DNA from: UBA1573 sp034005165
Lineage (GTDB): Bacteria > Pseudomonadota > Alphaproteobacteria > Micavibrionales > Micavibrionaceae
DNA: 64,000 bases
Assembly: GCA_034005165.1 (NCBI GenBank)
Contig: JAVEVE010000001.1
Location: forward strand, 372,001-436,000
Direction of reading: 5' to 3'
In this document: positions 16,820 through 24,729 of the stretch, one piece after another
Layout: each line of letters opens with the position of its first letter
How positions within the stretch are numbered: the first letter of the stretch is position 1
The notes under the pieces: model-generated
Databases searched by the model: none
Told to the model about the DNA's origin: nothing
What the model saw: only the letters and a program-made list of their open reading frames with translations
Program-made: the position numbers and the translations under genes

Positions 16820-18343
16820 ATGGCTTATTCTTTCCGGAAATTTCTTCTGACATCTCCCACGCTTTTTATGCTTCTGGCAGGCGCAACAGCCTCCCATGCT
16901 GCCATCAATGAGCAAGGCGCTGGCGAACTAAAAACACTTATCAAGGCCTACCTTGATGAGCAAAAAAATGTCTATGCAGCATCAGGCGCGATGATGGAAA
17001 TGATCGGGGATATAGAGATAACCCCCAAAGGGGGATACTACAACATCGTACTACCCCATATCAAAACCACATATCCGGGCGATACAATCATGAACTTCGG
17101 AAAGATTGTTATCAATGCGGCACCTGGCGAAAAGCAGGAAGACTGGAAAATATCCTACTCCCTTCCAAAAGACATCTCGATAACAGACTCTGATGGGGAA
17201 GTAACGCATATCGACATAGGAAGCCAATCAGCATCAGGGATATGGAACACAAATCTGAATTACATTCCGGTTCTGAAAGCACAATATAAAGATATAAGCA
17301 TTTCCAATCCTGCCGATACAGGAACCAGACCTGTAACAGGCACAATAAAGGCGATAGACATTTCCCAAGACCTTAAAGATTCAGGACAAAATCTTTGGAG
17401 CGGTCCAATGACAGTAACGGCCAAGGATATTGCAATTCAGCAGCCTTCCAGAGAAAAACTGACAATCGAAAAAGTAACAGCCTCATACACACTCGCGGAC
17501 ATGAATCCGAAAGGATATCAAGAGCTTCGTAAAAAATTCTCTGCACTTGGAGAACAGGGCATTTCACCGACAAACCTCGCCATGAATACCGACAAAATAG
17601 CAGATACAGCACAAACAGCTCTATCGCTTTTTGAAAACCCGATGGGATCTATGTCTTCCGAGTTTATGCTCGAGAATGTCAAATTTACTCAAATAAATGA
17701 AGCAGCCGAGCAAACCGGAGAACTCCTGTCGTTAGGGCGCGCAAAGTTCGGATTGGATTTGGATCTCTCAAACCCTGATTCCACCGGATTTGGCCTACGC
17801 CTTTCTGCGAATGACATCAAACAGAATTTTGATGCTTCCCAACAAAAATTCTCCCCTCAGCAGATTGATCTGGATATTAAAGTCAAAAATTTCCCGATGA
17901 AATCAGTCATGAAAAACACATCGAATGAATTGGACAAAAACTCAGCAGCCCCTTCAACGCCGCTCATCATGCTACTCTCGAAAGCAGGAACAAATATCGA
18001 GAATACATTCCTTCTGGACAGTGAGAGTGTAAAAATATCAGGAAAAGGAACACTTCGATCCACTTCCACCAGCCCGTTCGGTGCAAACGCCGACCAACAA
18101 TGGGAAATTACAGGCCTAAATACGCTTATGACAGAAATGGGTAGCCCAAGCGCCGAACATAAAATGCCTCAGCAAATTATGGGACCTCTCGCTATTCTTC
18201 AAATGATGGGACAAATTTCCCCGGAAAATCCTGACAAAAGGACATACCGTATTATTGCCAACGACCAGGGCATAACAGTAAACGGTGCGGATATCTCTAC
18301 TTTGATGGGGGCTGTCGCGACAACACCGCCACCCGCACAATAA
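16820..18343 (+). CDS. exported hypothetical protein, 507 aa
   Basis: Signal peptide (basic MAYSFRKF start, hydrophobic LLTSPTLFMLLAGATA, cleavage after SHA) followed by a large periplasmic beta-rich body with repeated Asp/Ser/Thr strands, for example ITPKGGYYNIVLPHIKTTYP. It is reminiscent of the DUF945/DUF2125 class of periplasmic proteins, but I cannot assign it with confidence. It ends in the Pro-rich TTPPPAQ. It is monocistronic, and its terminator lies inside the convergent hemW gene. Confidence 0.75.
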   Translation: MAYSFRKFLLTSPTLFMLLAGATASHAAINEQGAGELKTLIKAYLDEQKNVYAASGAMMEMIGDIEITPKGGYYNIVLPHIKTTYPGDTIMNFGKIVINAAPGEKQEDWKISYSLPKDISITDSDGEVTHIDIGSQSASGIWNTNLNYIPVLKAQYKDISISNPADTGTRPVTGTIKAIDISQDLKDSGQNLWSGPMTVTAKDIAIQQPSREKLTIEKVTASYTLADMNPKGYQELRKKFSALGEQGISPTNLAMNTDKIADTAQTALSLFENPMGSMSSEFMLENVKFTQINEAAEQTGELLSLGRAKFGLDLDLSNPDSTGFGLRLSANDIKQNFDASQQKFSPQQIDLDIKVKNFPMKSVMKNTSNELDKNSAAPSTPLIMLLSKAGTNIENTFLLDSESVKISGKGTLRSTSTSPFGANADQQWEITGLNTLMTEMGSPSAEHKMPQQIMGPLAILQMMGQISPENPDKRTYRIIANDQGITVNGADISTLMGAVATTPPPAQ

Positions 18344-18345
18344 AA

Positions 18346-19512
18346 TCAGGGGCGCGCCAACAAATATCCTAAAACAGCATTCAGACATTTAAAGCCCTGC
18401 GGAGTTGTTCGCAGGGTTTTTTCTTGCATGGAAGATACATCCTCCATAATTCCGCCGGAAACCAGGTGATCAAAAGCCTTGCTGTCCAACATAGAAAAAA
18501 CACCCTCATTGCAGAACGGCTCTAATCGAGAAAATGGAACACCTTCCTTCAACCGCATTCCCATCATAAGGCATTCTTGGAATTGAGCATCTAATGCAAG
18601 CAGCTCTTGCGCTTGCAGCCCGTTTCCTGTCTGCTCAACACGATCCAGCCAAATTTCGGGCGCACGATGATCACGCGTTGAGAAACGCTGGCCATTCAAG
18701 ATAACACGCCCATGGGCACCGGGACCTATCCCGAGATATTCGCCATAACGCCAATAAATAAGGTTATGACAAGACTCTTGGCCTGCCACAGCATGGTTGG
18801 AAACTTCGTAGGCTGGCATACCTGCCTTCTCGAGAATATCCTGAGTTACATCATATAAGTCAGCCGCCAAATCCTGTTCAGGAATAACAAACTCTTTGCG
18901 AGCGTGCCGTGTAAAAAACGGTGTCCCTTTTTCAATAGTTAACTGATACAAAGACAAATGTCCGCGAGATAAAGACAAGGCCTCTTCCAATTCTCTAGTC
19001 CACATCTCGACAGTCTGTTTAGGACGCGCATAGATTAAATCAAAGCTGGTGCGATCAAAAATTTTCTGCGCTTCCGACAATGCAAACCGCGCTTGGTCAG
19101 GAGAATGCCCCCGCCCTAAAAATTTCAAATCTTCCTCATATAAAGATTGAACGCCAAGAGAAACCCGATTTACGCCTGCCGCATGAAAAGCTTCAAATTT
19201 CTCGATTTCAAAAGATGTCGGATTGGCTTCAAGCGTCACTTCCCAATCATTGGAAACACGCCAGTGGTTTTGAATAGAGGACAGAATGTCACCAACTAGA
19301 TCAGCGGGCATCAAAGACGGCGTCCCCCCACCAAAAAAGACAGTATCAACAATACGTCCATTGGTTTGCTTTGCCCAATTCTCTATCGAGATCAGATAAG
19401 AATCCCGCCATCTTTTATAATCAATGATCTCGGATACGTGGGAATTGAAATCGCAATACGGACATTTTGATTTACAAAAAGGCCAGTGAATATAAATGGC
19501 GAATGACATCAC
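18346..19512 (-). CDS. hemW: radical SAM heme chaperone HemW (coproporphyrinogen-oxidase-like)
   Basis: Radical SAM protein of the HemN/HemW family. The iron-sulfur motif reads CKSKCPYC (C13, C17, C20) after IYIHWPF, followed by the GGGTPSLMPADLV motif, VSLGVQSL and the RYGEYLGIGPGAHG segment. HemW binds and delivers heme and is not the oxidase. 388 residues. The start is at tandem ATGs overlapping the rdgB stop, so hemW follows rdgB in an rph-rdgB-hemW operon. Confidence 0.92.
   Translation of the reverse strand: MMSFAIYIHWPFCKSKCPYCDFNSHVSEIIDYKRWRDSYLISIENWAKQTNGRIVDTVFFGGGTPSLMPADLVGDILSSIQNHWRVSNDWEVTLEANPTSFEIEKFEAFHAAGVNRVSLGVQSLYEEDLKFLGRGHSPDQARFALSEAQKIFDRTSFDLIYARPKQTVEMWTRELEEALSLSRGHLSLYQLTIEKGTPFFTRHARKEFVIPEQDLAADLYDVTQDILEKAGMPAYEVSNHAVAGQESCHNLIYWRYGEYLGIGPGAHGRVILNGQRFSTRDHRAPEIWLDRVEQTGNGLQAQELLALDAQFQECLMMGMRLKEGVPFSRLEPFCNEGVFSMLDSKAFDHLVSGGIMEDVSSMQEKTLRTTPQGFKCLNAVLGYLLARP
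18395..18425 (+). terminator. terminator of the 507-aa gene, located inside hemW 3' coding sequence
   Basis: Stem CCCTGCG / CGCAGGG, loop of 8, then T6. It lies 50 bases after the plus-strand stop but within the last codons of hemW on the minus strand, so the sequence serves both roles. Confidence 0.75.
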
Positions 19513-20090
19513 TCGAATATTTTTCTAAATTCTGCGAACGCTTTTGCACGATGAGAAAATTTCTTCTTCTCGCTGATATCCATTTCGCCGAAACTGCGGC
19601 CCTCTCCATTAGGAACAAACATCGGATCATATCCGAAGCCACCGCTCCCACGCGGAGGCCAGATCAAAGAACCATTACAACGTCCTTCAAAAACCATTTC
19701 CTGTCCGCCAGGTGTCACAAATGCGAAGACAGAAACAAAATAGGCAGATCGATCAGGGCTTTGTGCTATCTTGTCATTTACAAGAACCATCGCCTTCCCG
19801 AAATCTTTTTCAGGTCCTGCCCAGTCTGCCGAGTAAACACCAGGCTCGCCACCCAAAGCAGCCACGCATAAACCGCTGTCATCTGCTAGCGCAGGAAGTC
19901 CTGTCTTGTCCGCAACATAACGAGCCTTAATGAATGCATTTCCCTGAAACGTACCCTCAGTCTCATCCGGAGACTCAAGTCCGAAATCTTTCGCAGAAAG
20001 AACCTCTATACCGTACGGCGCAAGCAAATCAGACATCTCCGCAACTTTACCTGCATTATGGGTTGCCAAAACCAGTTTCTCGATATGCAT
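19509..20090 (-). CDS. rdgB: XTP/dITP pyrophosphatase (non-canonical purine NTPase)
   Basis: Hydrolyses ITP/dITP/XTP to the monophosphates and keeps deaminated purines out of nucleic acids. Motifs: LVLATHNAGKVAEM at the start, ADDSGLCVAAL(GG)EPGVYSA, and FGYDPMFVPNGEG near the end. I chose the ATG at 20090, preceded by AAGGATC, which gives 193 residues. The frame runs on upstream to 20150 but only adds non-conserved sequence. Confidence 0.93.
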   Translation of the reverse strand: MHIEKLVLATHNAGKVAEMSDLLAPYGIEVLSAKDFGLESPDETEGTFQGNAFIKARYVADKTGLPALADDSGLCVAALGGEPGVYSADWAGPEKDFGKAMVLVNDKIAQSPDRSAYFVSVFAFVTPGGQEMVFEGRCNGSLIWPPRGSGGFGYDPMFVPNGEGRSFGEMDISEKKKFSHRAKAFAEFRKIFE

Positions 20091-20106
20091 CAATGATCCT
20101 TGTAAT

Positions 20107-20838
20107 TTACGCAGATAAAATTTCGGATTGTTTAGCCGCCAATTCGCCACATCCTTTTTTTGCTAAGGACAAAAGAGCCATAAATTCTTTCTCGCTAAAG
20201 GGTTCTTTTTCGGCTGTCCCTTGAATTTCGACAATTCCGCCACGCCCAGTCATCACAAAATTGGCATCGGTTTCAGCTTCCGAGTCTTCTGCATAGTCAA
20301 GATCCAGAACCGGTTGCCCGTTATGAATGCCAACAGAAATGGCAGCGACTGAATCTTTAAACGGCATGTCTTTCAAAAGCCCAACTGTCATCAAATGCTC
20401 AAAAGCTTTATAAAGGGCAATATAAGCGCCCGTAATGGATGCAGTGCGTGTTCCGCCGTCTGCCTGGATAACATCACAATCCAGACGGACCTGCCGCTCG
20501 CCCATTTTCTCCATATCGACCACGGCACGCAAAGCTCGTCCGATCAAACGTTGGATCTCCTGCGTGCGTCCTGTTTGTTTTCCACGTGCAGCCTCACGAT
20601 CAGTCCGCTTGTCGGTCGCACGAGGCAGCATACCATATTCGGCAGTTACCCATCCCTTACCTGTATTTTTCATCCAACCGGGAACACTTTCTTCAACTGT
20701 CGCGGTACACAGAACATGTGTGTCACCGAATTTAATCAGACACGAACCTTCGGCGTGCTTGGACACATCACAAATAATTTCGACGCGACGTAAAGAATTG
20801 GATTCCCGTCCGGACGGGCGTTGAGGAGATGAAGACAT
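20107..20838 (-). CDS. rph: ribonuclease PH
   Basis: Phosphorolytic 3'-5' exoribonuclease that trims tRNA 3' ends. Begins RPSGRESNSLRRVEI, then GSCLIKFGDTHVLC, the substrate segment EYGMLPRATDKRTDREAARGKQ, and LDCDVIQADGGTRTASITGAY. 243 residues. First gene of the rph-rdgB-hemW set. In many relatives hrcA or grpE lies divergent to rph; here only a small membrane gene intervenes. Confidence 0.96.
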   Translation of the reverse strand: MSSSPQRPSGRESNSLRRVEIICDVSKHAEGSCLIKFGDTHVLCTATVEESVPGWMKNTGKGWVTAEYGMLPRATDKRTDREAARGKQTGRTQEIQRLIGRALRAVVDMEKMGERQVRLDCDVIQADGGTRTASITGAYIALYKAFEHLMTVGLLKDMPFKDSVAAISVGIHNGQPVLDLDYAEDSEAETDANFVMTGRGGIVEIQGTAEKEPFSEKEFMALLSLAKKGCGELAAKQSEILSA

Positions 20839-20937
20839 ACTGGCTTTTCTGCTTTTCTTATTAAGGGGTTGATAGGCAGCATAAAAACGGCACTAGCCTT
20901 AAAAGTCAAATCAGAAATGTAGGGAAAGAGAAAGAAA

Positions 20938-21129
20938 CTATCTATAAAAGCGTATCCACATAACGAACAGGCTGGAAGTTAACGAGAATACCAAACCATA
21001 ATAAGAAGGAAGCTCAGGACGATCCTCAGCGGCCATTTTAATACCGCACAGGAAAGCTACCACCCCTATAAACGTCCAGAAATCTTCTGAAGACATATCT
21101 ATAGGTGAATAATCAAACAAATCTCCCAT
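20938..21129 (-). CDS. small membrane protein, 63 aa
   Basis: Not recognised. The ATG at 21129 has a good Shine-Dalgarno (AGGTGG). Two hydrophobic segments (FWTFIGVVAFLCGIKMA and YYGLVFSLTSSLFVMWI) flank a charged EDRPELPS turn, suggesting an inner-membrane hairpin. The frame is open to 21237 but the extra residues look non-coding. It is divergent from grpE. Confidence 0.5.
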   Translation of the reverse strand: MGDLFDYSPIDMSSEDFWTFIGVVAFLCGIKMAAEDRPELPSYYGLVFSLTSSLFVMWIRFYR

Positions 21130-21294
21130 AAATCCACCTGTCACATAATGCATTCTACATATGGAACGCTTAAGTTTCTTATAAAATCCCCCCATATTTA
21201 TAAGATATTTATTTCTAATTTGACCGGAATTGTGCAACGCCCCTCAAACATAAAAAGCGCACGCCCTTCATATGTGAATGAACACAACCCGCAC

Positions 21295-21325
21295 CTTGAT
21301 TTTCATCAAACTCTTGCTTATTCTC
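21295..21325 (+). promoter_or_regulatory. putative sigma-32 promoter of grpE
   Basis: CTTG, 18-base spacer, CTTATTCTC. This fits the alphaproteobacterial heat-shock pattern CTTG-N17/18-CYTAT and lies about 50 bases upstream of the grpE start. The match is by eye only. Confidence 0.45.
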
Positions 21326-21375
21326 AGTCTCTAAGTTCCATTTTATATAACACAGAAATTGATAATACCGAGACC

Positions 21376-22071
21376 ATGAGCACAGAACACGACCATATTC
21401 CGGAAAACAAACCTCAGGAAACAGAAAAACCTGCAGGCTTTACAGATCTGACTGGGCCAGCAGCATTCAAAGCCCAAACCAAGAAAGCATCTGAGGCATA
21501 TACAAGCGAGTCGGACATGGAGAGTGCTATGGAAAACATGGGCGCATTCTCCGGGTCATCTCAACATGCTGAAACCGTTATAAAACTGGAGCAGTCTCTG
21601 GCAGAAACCAAAGACCAGCTGATACGCACTGTTGCTGACATGGAAAACCTTAGAAAACGGTCCGTACGTGAACGTGAAGACGCCATGAAATATGCTATCT
21701 CTGGATTTGCTCGGGATTTGCTGGACGTATCCGATACTTTCCGCCGCGCATTAGACTCCATTCCTGGAGATCTGAAATCCGATGAAAGAATTACACCACT
21801 TGTTTCAGGCATCGAGGCTATGGAGCGTGCTTTACTGGCCTGCTTTGAAAAGAATGGTATTCGCAAAATAGAACCTATCGAAGAATCCTTTGATCCGAAC
21901 TTCCATGAGGTCATGTTCGAGGCCCCTGTTCCTGGAAAACCAAGTGGTACAATAATCCAGATCATCGAACCGGGATACTTACTCCATGACAGACTTCTGC
22001 GTCCCGCGCGAGTCGGTATATCCAAGGCAGATCAAACATCAGGTCAACACGAAATAGACACACAAGCCTAG
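21376..22071 (+). CDS. grpE: nucleotide exchange factor GrpE
   Basis: Releases ADP from DnaK. An acidic N-terminus is followed by a long coiled coil (LEQSLAETKDQLIRTVADMENLRKR), the conserved VREREDAMKYAISGFARDLLDVSD region, and the beta domain ending FDPNFHEVMFEAPVPGKPSGTI and GYLLHDRLLRPARVGISK. I chose the ATG at 21376 (MSTEHDHIPENK), giving 231 residues. The frame stays open upstream to 21148, but that is the promoter region. dnaK and dnaJ lie 4 kb downstream, separated by the adhesin pair. Confidence 0.95.
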   Translation: MSTEHDHIPENKPQETEKPAGFTDLTGPAAFKAQTKKASEAYTSESDMESAMENMGAFSGSSQHAETVIKLEQSLAETKDQLIRTVADMENLRKRSVREREDAMKYAISGFARDLLDVSDTFRRALDSIPGDLKSDERITPLVSGIEAMERALLACFEKNGIRKIEPIEESFDPNFHEVMFEAPVPGKPSGTIIQIIEPGYLLHDRLLRPARVGISKADQTSGQHEIDTQA

Positions 22072-22088
22072 ATTGGGCTTGTGTTTCG
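22060..22088 (+). terminator. grpE terminator
   Basis: Stem ACACAAGCC / GGCTTGTGT around the stop codon, loop of seven, followed by TTTCG. The stem overlaps the last grpE codons. Confidence 0.65.
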
Positions 22089-22153
22089 TAAAAAAACTCC
22101 TGATAGCTGCTAAAATGGCACTTTAGCCACAGCTTTTTCGCACGTATACGAAG

Positions 22154-22204
22154 GACTTATTGACCGAGCTTATATTATTTAAATATATTGCCCCCCAATA
22201 AGTC
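22154..22204. promoter_or_regulatory. inverted repeat upstream of the adhesin gene
   Basis: Perfect 9-base arms GACTTATTG and CAATAAGTC separated by 33 AT-rich bases containing TATATTATTTAAATATA. It lies 36 bases before the adhesin GTG start, so it could be an operator pair or an mRNA hairpin. Function unknown. Confidence 0.3.
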
Positions 22205-22239
22205 GTACCACTCCCTTACCCACTTCATGGTGATCTTTT

Positions 22240-24729
22240 GTGTCAAAGTCGAGTACAATTACACGTAAAGTAAGATCATTAGCCACCATACTTGTAACTT
22301 TTCTGTGCTTGTGCATGACCTGTGGGACTGTATTGGCAGAGCCCGCAGAAGATTTTTCTACCTCTACCCAAGATAAAATTCAGGCACTATTTAACAACCT
22401 CGAAACCATTGGTAACGCCTATAATGGAGGCGGATCGAACGCCGCAGCGGTCGCAGCTTTGGATCAAGGATGCCAAATCTCTGTAGACAGATTTTTGAAA
22501 ACAAATCTCGTAAATGATCTGAAACAAGGTGTCTATCCGGGATTTGCAATCCCCGGACAAGCAGGTCAGTGGGTATCTCAACAAGCAGATGGCCTGAGTG
22601 CGCGCGCAAAAAATGCTTTTTGTTCTATGATCAAAGGTGAAAAAGTTGAAACTGTAAATCTGCGTCAAACTCTGGATCAAACAGTTCGCAGCGACATTAT
22701 TCCTGCCCTTATGATGAGCGGGGTTGATATGGCACGTATGTCTCAACTACCGTTCCTAACTCGACTCGAAATTGAACTTGGCACATCTGATAAAGACTTC
22801 ATCAGCTCGATCACAACCATTCAGCCCCTCTGGCAAGACGAAACAAAAACACATCACCTCTTTACCCAACTTTCCTATTATAAAGCACCGGATGAAACTG
22901 ATAATAACGGCTTTCGTGTAAAACATGACACAATCAATGCAGGATTAGCGTATCGCCGCCTGTCCGTAGACCAAAAAACCCTATATGGTGCGAATATCTT
23001 TTTCGACCATGCTCCCAAACGCAATCACAACCGTGTAAGTCTCGGCGTAGATGCCAGAACCAGCCAATTGGCCGTATCAGCAAATCGCTACATGCCACTC
23101 TCATCATGGAAATCATTAGATCAATACTACGAAGACCGCGCCGCAGCAGGCTGGGACCTAGAGCTCCGCGGACAGGTTCCCGAGCTACCGAGCTGGACAG
23201 CATCCCTGAAAGGTTACCAGTGGGATCGTCAGGAAAACGGGAAAGATCTTTATGGAACCACAGCCTCTTTGGAATACTCCCCCGTACCGGCTCTGGCATT
23301 ACGATTTGGCGTAGATAAAGATTCTCAAAACTCTCCTCAGCTACAAGCTGCCCTAAGATTTACGCACCGCTTCGATCAACCTGAAGAATTACAATGGCGT
23401 CAAAAAACCGAACTCGCGCCGGTTGCAGACTACGTCTATGAAAAAGTGCAGCGTGAAAATATCATTCGTACACAGGTCCGTCGTACTCACTCGTCCAAAC
23501 TAACCGTTATTGAAACAAACGGTGCAAACATTGCATTGGAAAACACCGGATCATCTTCTTTGAGTGTCGGGAAAACCCTCCTGATGCCCGTAACGGTCAC
23601 CACCGCCAACACAGTTGGCGCATATAGCCGTTTGAAATTTGCGAAAGGTGCAATACTGACACTGGGGCAAAACACACAGGTTCGCGTAGTCCCTGACCTC
23701 ATCACCTTGGTCACAGGGAGCATGCAATTTATCTCTGACGGACAAATCACCAATATCGCAGTACCGGGTGGCACAATTGTTCTTCACGGCACAGACATTG
23801 ACACCGTATCGAACGGAACCAATTCATCCGTTCGGGTTCGTGGTGGTAACATCACATTTACGGGTTCTGTTTCAGGAACTGTCAACCTCGGGCCGGAAGA
23901 AATGGGTGAGTCCATTACCGGTGTTGTTGGCCCCGTCGCCGTCGGATCTGCGAACTACATCACCCACACAGACCAAATATCTACCCAGATCGACCGTGTC
24001 GCCAACCCGATTACAGGCATGAAAGTCGCGCCTTATCCGACAGATGCACCATTTATTGTCTCAGAAAATCTTACCCCTGGTCAGCAAATTGTCATTGGTC
24101 TGCCGTTCAACTCGGCAGTGACCGTCTCCGGAGGAGTCCCCTTCATGAATCTGACGATTAACGGCACCCCGGGAACAGCAACATATATCAGCGGATCAGG
24201 AACAAAAGAGCTGCGTTTTGCTTATACTGTTCAAGCAGCAGATGGAGGAGCAACAAGCTTAACTGTACAAGGTGTAGATAATAATGGAGCAACAGTAAGC
24301 GGAGACGGAAAAGATGCCGTAACTACAATTGCCGATACAACATTACCTCTTTCCGGATCAGTATCAGACACTGTTGCACCTGCGAGCTATGCAGTTGCCT
24401 TCACTACAAGTCCTGTTAATATCTCCAACGTCACAGCTACGGCATTCCAGATCACTTCTGCAGAAGTCGGAACAACATATAGCTATACAATTTCCAGCTC
24501 GGGTGGTGGAACACCGGTAACAGGCAGCGGAACAATTGCAACGGCAACCCAAAACTTCACTGCATTGAACCTCAGCGGATTGAATGACGGAACATTGACA
24601 GTCAGTATGACCTTGACAGATGCCGCATTAAACACAGGGGCCGCGACAACAGGAACAGCTACAAAAGACGTTGTTGCCCCAACAATTACTTCCGTAACAC
24701 CACCAGCTAGCGCGACATATGCCCCATGA
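22240..24729 (+). CDS. inverse autotransporter (intimin/invasin-like) with FecR-like and Ig-like domains, prematurely ended
   Basis: Outer-membrane adhesin of the inverse-autotransporter type. Signal peptide 1-33 (cleavage after TVLA). Residues ~200-395 form an intimin-like barrel: YGANIFFDHAPKRNHNRVS, YEDRAAAGWDLELRG, SLKGYQWDRQE, TASLEYSPVPALALRFGVD. Residues ~420-560 look like a FecR-type domain (GAYSRLKFAKGAILTLGQNT, LVTGSMQF, VPGGTIVLHGTDI). From ~600, Ig-like repeats follow. The ORF stops in the first strand of another Ig repeat (SVTPPASATYAP), and the rest of that repeat is at the start of the next ORF. GTG start; stop overlaps the next start as ATGA. Confidence 0.85.
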   Translation: MSKSSTITRKVRSLATILVTFLCLCMTCGTVLAEPAEDFSTSTQDKIQALFNNLETIGNAYNGGGSNAAAVAALDQGCQISVDRFLKTNLVNDLKQGVYPGFAIPGQAGQWVSQQADGLSARAKNAFCSMIKGEKVETVNLRQTLDQTVRSDIIPALMMSGVDMARMSQLPFLTRLEIELGTSDKDFISSITTIQPLWQDETKTHHLFTQLSYYKAPDETDNNGFRVKHDTINAGLAYRRLSVDQKTLYGANIFFDHAPKRNHNRVSLGVDARTSQLAVSANRYMPLSSWKSLDQYYEDRAAAGWDLELRGQVPELPSWTASLKGYQWDRQENGKDLYGTTASLEYSPVPALALRFGVDKDSQNSPQLQAALRFTHRFDQPEELQWRQKTELAPVADYVYEKVQRENIIRTQVRRTHSSKLTVIETNGANIALENTGSSSLSVGKTLLMPVTVTTANTVGAYSRLKFAKGAILTLGQNTQVRVVPDLITLVTGSMQFISDGQITNIAVPGGTIVLHGTDIDTVSNGTNSSVRVRGGNITFTGSVSGTVNLGPEEMGESITGVVGPVAVGSANYITHTDQISTQIDRVANPITGMKVAPYPTDAPFIVSENLTPGQQIVIGLPFNSAVTVSGGVPFMNLTINGTPGTATYISGSGTKELRFAYTVQAADGGATSLTVQGVDNNGATVSGDGKDAVTTIADTTLPLSGSVSDTVAPASYAVAFTTSPVNISNVTATAFQITSAEVGTTYSYTISSSGGGTPVTGSGTIATATQNFTALNLSGLNDGTLTVSMTLTDAALNTGAATTGTATKDVVAPTITSVTPPASATYAP

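Noticed and set aside
16601..16915. N-terminal extension of the helicase-domain ORF
   Set aside because: Low-complexity, Cys-rich and non-homologous sequence upstream of two plausible ATGs; it also overlaps the next gene's start antisense.
21130..21237. Longer start for the 63-residue membrane protein
   Set aside because: The internal ATG has a good Shine-Dalgarno and the upstream residues look like translated promoter DNA.
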